DNA from: Gnetum montanum
Taxonomy: Eukaryota; Streptophyta; Gnetopsida; Gnetales; Gnetaceae
Length of the DNA stretch: 64,000 nt
Direction: 5' to 3'
NCBI GenBank assembly: GCA_015680685.1
Contig: MNCI01022058.1
Coordinates: 45,670 to 109,669, forward strand
Shown: in pieces, positions 57,606 to 64,000 of the stretch
Layout: each line of letters starts with the position of its first letter
How positions within the stretch are numbered: position 1 is the first letter of the stretch
Notes under the pieces: generated by a model
The model's database searches: none
Seen by the model: only the letters and a program-made list of their open reading frames with translations
Told to the model about the DNA's origin: nothing
Position numbers and translations under genes: made by a program

Positions 57606-58254
57606 CCTTGACAGTTCCACCAACCATAGAAGTACTACCCAAGTGGAACTCCTCTGCAACCTTACAAAGTGTATCAGTAGTGGCGGCAACCCTAATCATG
57701 GGCATTGCCACCTCCAAAACAATAATACCCTTACGAGTAACAAGATCCCTACAGTTACTATGTTTAGCAGCTTTCATCTCTAAGGGACTCCTCTAGTCAT
57801 GTTGCTACTTACCAACCTCACCACTACCCTCCTGAAACATGCCAATCACCCTATCCAAAAAGTGATACCACCTACTACCCTCATGCACCTCCTATTCCTA
57901 CACTACTTCTCCACCTTCTGCACAACTACCGCCTACTCCGTCCATGTAGGGTGAATTACCTACATAACCATAGCAAAGAAATGCTACAAGGGTAGTTAAC
58001 CTGCAATCGGTTAACCCATCCAATAGGTCAGAACCACGAACAAAGAAAAGACTCTTCCTTCAACCTCGCAATCCACCAAAGCCCTCAGACACATCAGTGG
58101 TTGGTAACCCTACTCCTCCACCTTCCTCTGTTTCCTCTCTATCTAAGTCCCCTTCAAACCAAAATCCTTCTCGAATCCATACCGTAATGCTAACATATGT
58201 TGTATCTGATTGGATTCAAGTTGGTAACTTGCCTAGAAAATTAGCTGATCTTGG
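57606..58254 (+). pseudogene. gag: Element D gag tail after insertion E
   Basis: Resumes the Gln/Pro/Tyr-rich tail (SRQFHQP, YYPSGTPLQPYK, WALPPPKQ), matching 10222-10830 in B. It is low complexity and broken by TAG at Gln/Trp positions and by frameshifts near 57800 and 57990. Confidence 0.7.
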
Positions 58255-58650
58255 GAGTCCACTAGTTTACTTACAAATTGCTAGGAATGAGCCTTGCAAA
58301 GCTCTTCTTGACTCTGGTTCCATTGTTAATTTGATCTTGTATGAGATGTACACCATGTGGAACCTTCCTCCTTTGAAAAGAGTAACATCTAGCTAGAACT
58401 GGCAAACCAATCCATCACTATTCCATTGGAACTAGTTGAGGACATCATCACCATCATTTGTAGGTGGTCATATCCCACTAATTTCCTAGTAATCAAAGTG
58501 GAGAACTGCAAGGGGGACTTTCCAATCATTATGGGAAGGGCATGGTTAAGTACTGTTGATGCCAAAATGGGCATTAGCGATATTCTCTTGGAAATATCAA
58601 AAAAATGAGTTTGGAAATATTGAGAAGAAGAGAATTCCATGTATCATGTA
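58255..58650 (+). pseudogene. pro: Element D aspartic protease pseudogene
   Basis: KALLDSGSIVNLILYEMY has Asp-Ser-Gly at 58310-58318. A one-base shift near 58380 moves the frame to QSITIPLELVEDIITIICRW, YPTNFLVIKVENCKGDF and PIIMGRAWLSTVDAK. Confidence 0.8.
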
Positions 58651-60010
58651 CAGCAATTCAGGGTGTCATTATGTGTAGAAGTTATGGTCAATAAAGCACA
58701 CATATATCTCTGCATGTAAGCAGTGTACACCAAAAGCTGATATCCAGAAATGTCTATACATAGCAAACAAAAAATAAGAAGGCACCCAGTGGTTGATAGT
58801 TAATTCTAGCAACAGTACATTATGCATGGAATCAACTAAGGGCCTAATGTATGAGTATGTTGCAAGTATGGATGAACTCGAGCAAGTTCATCACCAACTC
58901 TCCAAAGGAGAAAATGATGATGTCAACTAGGGTAAGCTGAAAATTCTTGATAATTTTAAATAAGAGCCCCTTGAATTGAAGATGCTACTAACTAGAATGG
59001 AGTACATATTTTTGAAAAATGAAAGGTCAGTTATTCTTAAGGCCAAGCTTGCTACAGAAAAAAAGAGAAAATTGATAAAATTTGTGGAAAAATGGTTAGC
59101 AGCCTTTGCCTGGTCATATTCTGAACTCACGAGGATAGATCCAAGAATATGCCAACACCAAATATACACTAACCCCGCCATCAAGTTGAAACAACAAATG
59201 CAACGACGTTTGAATCCTAAGTTAAAACAAATTATCAAAGAGGAGATTGAACAACTCCTCAAAGTGGGATTCATCTACCCTATCACAGATAGTAAGTGGT
59301 TTAGTCCACTCATGATCATACCAAAGAAAGAAGGCAAATGACAAGTGTGCATTGATTTTCGACTGCTTAATATTGCAACTTTCAAGGATCATTTTCTGTT
59401 TCCTTTTGTTGACCAAGTGCTTGACACCATTTCAAGGTACAACTATTACAACTTTCTTGCTAGTTATAGTAGCCATAACCAAATTTGGATTGCACCAAAG
59501 GACCAGGCAAAGATAACTTTCACAAGTCCTTGGGGGACTTTTGCTTACCATCAAATGCCATTTGGTCTATGTAATGCCCTAGCCACATTTCAATGATTAG
59601 TTCTTAGCATTTTCCAACAACAAATCGGTAGCAGGGTAGAAGTTTTTATGGATGATTTTTCTACCTACGGTGCTATGTTTGAGCAAGCTCTGGACCTTCT
59701 TAAGTAGGTGTTGAAGAGATGTGTCGAAATAAATCTCCAACTCAATTGGCAAAAGAGCCATCTTATGGTCTAGGAAGGAATAGTATTGGGGCATCACATC
59801 TCAAAAGTAGGAATTGAGGTGGACCCTGAAAAAATAAGGATCATCCAAGAAATAACCCATCAACCTGAAATAGTCAAAGAATTTTAATCATTCCTTGGTC
59901 ATACTAGATACTACCAATGATTCATCAATAATTTTCCAAAATCACCAAGCCATTGGTAGAATTGACAAAGAAGGATGCATCAATCTAAACCCCTGCATGT
60001 GAATCAGCAT
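58651..60010 (+). pseudogene. pol (RT): Element D reverse transcriptase pseudogene
   Basis: The linker (QKCLYIANKK, LCMESTKGLMYEYVASMDE) precedes RT. RT blocks are IDPRICQHQIYTNPAIKL, LNPKLKQIIKEEIEQLLKVG, VCIDFRLLNIATFKDHFLF, WGTFAYHQMPFGLCNALATF and FMDD at 59645-59656. IVLGHHISKVGIEVDPEKIR follows. DGYSGYNQIQI is altered to ASYSSHNQIWI. Stops lie at 59341, 59596, 59705 and 59773, with a frameshift near 59938. Confidence 0.85.
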
Positions 60011-60440
60011 TTCAACAGTTGAAGCAAAATCTTGTTGAAACTCCCATTCTTTAAGCACCAAATTGGTCTAGACATTTTCATGTGATGACCGATGCATCGA
60101 ATTATGTTTTGAGAACAATACTTATGCAAATGGATGATCAAAAACATCCATATTACATTCACTACACAAGTCAAAGCATCGCAGGTGCACAACTAAACTA
60201 CACCACCATAGAAAAGGAGTTGATGGTAGTGGTGTTTACTTTAGAGAAGTTTAGGCACTATGTGCTTGGCTACAAAGTGTTTGTGCACATAGATCATAGC
60301 ACCATTAGACTTTTAATGAACAAACCAACGGTGAGCCCCCGTGTCATACAATGGCTCATGATTTTGTAGGAATTCAATCTCACCATGGTAGATCGTAAAG
60401 GTGTGGAGAATGTGGTCATGGATCACTTATCACGACTAAG
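60011..60440 (+). pseudogene. pol (RH): Element D RNase H pseudogene
   Basis: MTDASNYVLRTILMQMDDQK, IAGAQLNYTTIEKELMVVVF, YKVFVHIDHSTIRLLMNKPT, VIQWLMIL, RKGVENVVMDHLSRL; a single gypsy-type RNase H, well preserved with one TAG at 60367. Confidence 0.8.
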
Positions 60441-61183
60441 ATGGGATGACAAGAAGAAAGAGGGTCCTTTATCTGATCACTTCCCTGACGAATCTCTCCT
60501 TGCAGGTGCTATTAATGCACAAATGCCCAATGGACCAAAATGGTACAACATCATCCTCACTTATCTACTCAAGCAAGAACTACTACAAGGGATGGACACT
60601 AGAAAGAAACAATAGTTTCTTCACCCACTCAAATACTTCATGGAGATTAATGAAAACCTTTACAAGGTTTGTCCCGATGGCCTAATACGTTGGTGTGTCC
60701 TTGATATGGATCAACTGTGCATTCCTCAGGATGCTCACAAAGGTCCTTGTGGGGGCCATTATGCTAGGAGATGCACAACCATAAAAATCCTCATGGCAAG
60801 GTATTATTGGCCAACAATATTCAGGGATGCACACCAATTCATCCACGCTTGTGATCGTTGCCAAAGGGATGGTGGAATGATAGCTCGAATGGAGGGACCA
60901 CAATAATGGATACAACCTCTTGAACATTTAATATTTGGGGCATTGACTTTATGGGTCCCATCACACATTTATCAAATGGAAAGGCATATATAATAGTCAC
61001 AGTTGACTATTATACCAAGTGGGTAGAAGTAGCAACCATCATCACCTATACATCCACCACTGCTACTCAGTTTGTACAACAAAACATCATAAACAGGTTT
61101 GGTGTACCTTGTGCATTAATTTTTGATAATGGAAATCATTTTACAAGTTACACTTTTTGAAAACTAATGTAGCGCTTGGGGGT
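60441..61183 (+). pseudogene. pol (INT): Element D integrase pseudogene, truncated
   Basis: Zinc-binding part DAHKGPCGGHYARRC and HACDRCQRDGG (60727-60875). The core has GIDFMGP with the first Asp at 60945-60947 after a one-base shift near 60925. ALIFDNGNHF has the second Asp at 61125-61127, with Phe for the usual Ser before it. The frame ends at 61183 where the LTR of F begins, before the catalytic Glu. Confidence 0.8.
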
Positions 61184-62122
61184 TGATGAGACACGGATTG
61201 CACGCGATATCGCGGCCGACGCGATATCGCATCCCCTGCAATATCGCGTACGCGATATCGCGGTCCGCCACCATATCTATAAATAAGAGGCGGCACTCCC
61301 CTCATTTAACATCCTAGGTGTAAAGTAGTGAAGCTCTGGTGGATTGATCACCCCAGAGATAGAATATTTTCCATGTGCCCGCAGTAGGAGTCCCCCAAGT
61401 AAACGGTTCTTTATTCGAGCAGCTTTGTACCTGAACGCAAGTTGTGTACGGCAATAAAGACGAGCTTTGTGGATAAACCTTGCAGTGCATGGATAGGTTT
61501 AATTAATGTTATTTATTGCTTTCCTAGTAACGCGGCATGAGTACGACTTGGTTACGAGCGTTGACGAACGTGTACGGCTAGCCAAGGAATCGGCTACTCA
61601 TCGCGATTAGATTCTCTCACCCTTTCCTCCTAGAACGTGGGACAAGTACGACTTGATTACGAGCATCTACGGATGTGTACGGCTAGTCAAGGAATCGGCT
61701 GCTTGTCACACTTAGGTTAGTTAAGTGCCTCAGTACGACCGCTTCGAGCACGTGCGTTACGTGTGGTAATCCCAGTAACGATTAGCGTTTGGTAGCCACA
61801 GTTGCACAGTTCAGGGTGTGTACGGCAAGTGGGAACGGATGCTGACGCTAGGACTTAGTGCTGTAGTTAGAGTTAGTTTTAGTTTCTCAACCCTTCACCG
61901 TTTAGCATAGGAGATAAACCGAAAAATACCAAAAAAATCATATACCTCGGACTTACTTAACCATACACCGTGACAACAACAAGTAAGTCTGGGAAGACAA
62001 CGAACGATTAACCCCAAGTGTTCCATGGGGCGTTTAGGCATTTAGTCTGCGAAGTTCAACCGGATCGTGCATGCTACGCTCGTTTCGTATGGTTGAGTGT
62101 AGGGGTACCTCACCACTCATCA
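61184..62122 (+). repeat. Element F 5' LTR
   Basis: 939 bases from TGATGAGACACGG to CACCACTCATCA. U3 has CGCGATATCGCGG, ACGCGATATCGC and TACGCGATATCGCGG (61201-61265), TATA box TCTATAAATAAGAGG at about 61275, and poly(A) signal CAATAAAGACGAGC at about 61453. A 105-base-spaced tandem duplication (61529-61606 and 61634-61711) is not seen in the LTRs of B, D, E or H. Confidence 0.85.
61201..61290 (+). promoter_or_regulatory. Element F U3 promoter with GATATCGC palindromes and TATA box
   Basis: Four self-complementary GATATCGC-type units spaced by short GC-rich text lie directly upstream of TCTATAAATAAGAGG. Transcription would start about 30 bases after the TATA. The units are rich in CpG and could bind a regulator or be methylated; this is inference. 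Confidence 0.6.
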
Positions 62123-62123
62123 T

Positions 62124-62141
62124 TGGCACCATTGCCGGGGA
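62124..62141 (+). promoter_or_regulatory. Element F primer binding site (tRNA-Asp type)
   Basis: TGGCACCATTGCCGGGGA, the tRNA-Asp complement with two G-to-A changes at CpG, one base after the LTR. Confidence 0.85.
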
Positions 62142-62264
62142 CTAAGTGTTTTTACACCAATTAGAACATAAGGGATATCACTCACATCGTTGTGAGCTTT
62201 AACGAACCTTCGGGTTAATCAGTTAATCAAGAACATAAATAACAATAAACAGCACACCATTAAA

Positions 62265-64000
62265 ATGGCTTCTTCTCACAAAGTTAACTCACCTAAGGAT
62301 GATACAGAAGACAGTCAGCATCACACGCATAACCTAGACCAGCCATGTCCTAAACAATCTAAGGTCACATATACTCATCCTGATGAGTATGTACCTAACT
62401 TTACTTTTATTCTCCACCAAGACGAACAGTTGCACTGGAGAGATTTGCAAGGTAACATTATGTTACCCCAGGACCGATCTGTCCCTAACATGCTTTTCTG
62501 TGCCTTAGCACAGATTGGCATGCAAGAGCTATTCGCTGAATACATTGCTGGAAGATATCATATAAGGGATTATCATCCCACCACTTTGCAACGTATGAGG
62601 GATGAAAGGTAGGAGAGCCAACATTCATTATTGAAGGGCAAGGTCCCCCATGTCCTTAGTAAAATAGGAGATGAGGAACCCCTCACAATGGGTTTCTTAG
62701 AAAATGATGTTCCTCCTCCTCACTCTGGTGAAGAGGTAAAGCATCAGGGCCTTCGATCAACTGTACATGCTTCAGGCTCTGATCCCTGTGAGCACCAACT
62801 GTTCACGGCTGGAACAACCACTCACACTAAGGACAGACACTTAGATCGTCACAACGATCAGGCCAAAGCAGCCGAAGAGAAGGTAAGAAACATCGCCATG
62901 GTGATGGATCCCCTTCCTCTTCTCCTTCATTTCACCATTCACACTCTTCTTCCACATCTGGGCGCAACCATCATGAGCATAACGGAGAAGGAAAAAGTAA
63001 AAAGGAAGATGAAAGACCTCGACAGGAAGGTCGAGAGGAGATAGGACAAGGGCAAGGACGTAGGGAGACGAGGGAACCACCATGAAGACATCATAGACAT
63101 CATGAAAGAGACGATCATGACGAACCCCTACTCGCAACCCGAAGCATGCTAGACATCACAGAGGAAGTTAGGATCCCCACAAGGCACTTAAAAGACAGTA
63201 GGATCAAGCGTTTGGACATAAATAATATTCCACATTTTGAAGGGGGATACAACGCTGATCCTCAACATCATTTACAGGCATTCCACGATGCCTGTGCCTT
63301 GCAAAATATCGATAATGAGTGGCAGAAGCTCAAGTTGTTCCCAAGGACACTCACTAAGGAAGCATAGAGCTGGTACCGGTCCTTAGAACCAAAAACCATC
63401 AGGAGGTGGAGTACGATGCTTGAATTGTTCAATAACAAATATCAAACGTACTCCAAAGTGTCCAATTTGCGTAAGCAGATCCAAGGCTTCCATGGCCCAT
63501 TACTATACACTGCTACATCGTTGCCCGGGCCATGGGTACACTAAGCGGGATCAACTTCGTCACATCGTGGATGGGCTAAGAAATGAAATGAGAAGAACTC
63601 TTGGGACTTACGCCCAAGGGATACTTTTCCAATTGAGAGCCCATGAAGTTGAAAGTTTGTTGGAGCAAGTGGTGCAAGAAGAGGGTGAGCTATGGAAGAG
63701 AGAAAGTGCGGAAGAATACAACCACAATCCCTCCCTTCGCAAGAAGGGAGTGAAATTCTGTGATGAGGAGGATGAGTCACAACTCGAAGAGTTGGTGAAC
63801 TGGAAAACCGTGCTGATTCAAAAGTTAACAACCGAGGTATCAGCTAAGGTAGACCAAATGTGGGATTCCTTAGACTCAAGAATAGAAACAGTCTTAAAAA
63901 TCATAGAAGAGTCTAAGGTAGAGCAAGGTAGTGACAAAGGCAAAAGCAAGCAGAGAAACTTAAGCCCTGCACATAACAAGGGTAAGGGGAAAATTCCTAT
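62265..64000 (+). pseudogene. gag: Element F gag pseudogene (incomplete at window end)
   Basis: ATG at 62265 (MASSHKVNSPKDDTED). The N-terminal domain reads YTHPDEYVPNFTFILHQDEQ and continues openly to 62610. After TAG at 62610 the frame runs on to about 62862, where one base is missing relative to E. The His/Ser/Arg-rich spacer follows in a shifted frame. Capsid at 63146-63480 is well preserved (IPTRHLKDSRIKRLDINNIP, LKLFPRTLTKEA, STMLELFNNKYQTYSK) with TAG at 63367. A deletion near 63488 shifts the rest. The helical segment before the Cys/His motif is reached by 63900. Confidence 0.8.

Larger units (their letters stand above)
47533..61183 (+). mobile_element. Element D: OTA-type Ty3/gypsy, interrupted by E and cut by F
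   Basis: Plus-strand element occupying 47533-50462 and 57606-61183. Its 5' LTR, primer site, gag, protease, RT, RNase H and integrase up to the second catalytic Asp are present. It is inserted in H. E splits it in the gag tail (GCAAT duplicated), and F truncates it in integrase. The 3' half should lie beyond F, outside the window. Confidence 0.85.
61184..64000 (+). mobile_element. Element F: OTA-type Ty3/gypsy, 5' part
   Basis: A complete 5' LTR, primer site and most of gag are present; the element runs off the right edge. It is inserted in D integrase (left flank GGGGT). CpG sites are more numerous in its LTR than in the other copies, which suggests it is among the youngest insertions. Confidence 0.85.

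Noticed and set aside
61201-61265. GATATCGC repeats as a CRISPR-like or origin array
   Set aside because: Units are short, directly upstream of a TATA box, and recur at the same place in other LTRs; they are U3 promoter motifs.

Overview
This window is transposable-element sequence throughout, with no intact host gene. It reads as nuclear DNA of a seed plant, probably a flowering plant with a large genome. The evidence is Ty3/gypsy elements of the Athila/Tat (OTA) type with tRNA-Asp-like primer sites, a Tekay-like gypsy LTR, a Ty1/copia element with an initiator-Met primer site, and non-LTR remnants including an RTE-type 3' end. The species cannot be read from the sequence. Every long coding region carries stops, mostly where TGG, CAG or CAA would be expected, and frameshifts, as in old methylated repeats. 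I see no tRNA, rRNA or CRISPR.

Layout, left to right. Element K (Tekay-like, minus) contributes a gag fragment and a 2.67 kb LTR (1-3189). Element A (plus, 3190-34868; its 5' end lies off the window or under K) is an OTA gypsy element carrying gag, protease, a 3' ORF (ORF3) and a 3' LTR, but no RT/RNase H/integrase. A is split by two insertions with 5-bp target duplications. B (plus, 7451-20532, GTTAT) is a nearly full gag-pro-pol-ORF3 element. G (minus, 20723-30291, TCCAT) is an Athila-like element. A ends inside a non-LTR RT fragment (34869-35640). Next come a reversed RTE-like 3' end (36213-36690) and a copia element J (37816-41348). J is cut by H (minus, 41349-47532), H by D (plus, from 47533), and D both by E (minus, 50463-57600, GCAAT) and by F (plus, 61184 to the end of the window). 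The right half is therefore nested four deep.

A, B, D, E, F and H form one superfamily. They share TGATGA...CTCATCA-type LTR ends, a tRNA-Asp-like primer site where the leader is present, a gag with an unusual N-terminal domain, a Cys/His motif and a Gln/Pro/Tyr-rich tail, and a 3' polypurine tract reading CATGGGGGTA. RT has FMDD and integrase has HHCC, DDE and GPY modules without a chromodomain.

The most interesting part is the 3' half of these elements. Just after pol lies a second, internal polypurine tract (CATGGGGGAGA), then a T-rich tract and about 2 kb of conserved non-coding blocks. In three elements a module of short dyad motifs plus a TATA-like box follows, resembling the U3 promoter of that same element's own LTR. 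Then comes a splice-acceptor-like site abutting the ATG of ORF3. ORF3 (about 900 codons; three long copies and one truncated) has an N-terminal domain resembling the 'putative plant transposon protein' family, a low-complexity linker and a coiled-coil half. I infer that ORF3 is made separately from gag-pol, from a spliced RNA, an internal LTR-like promoter, or both.
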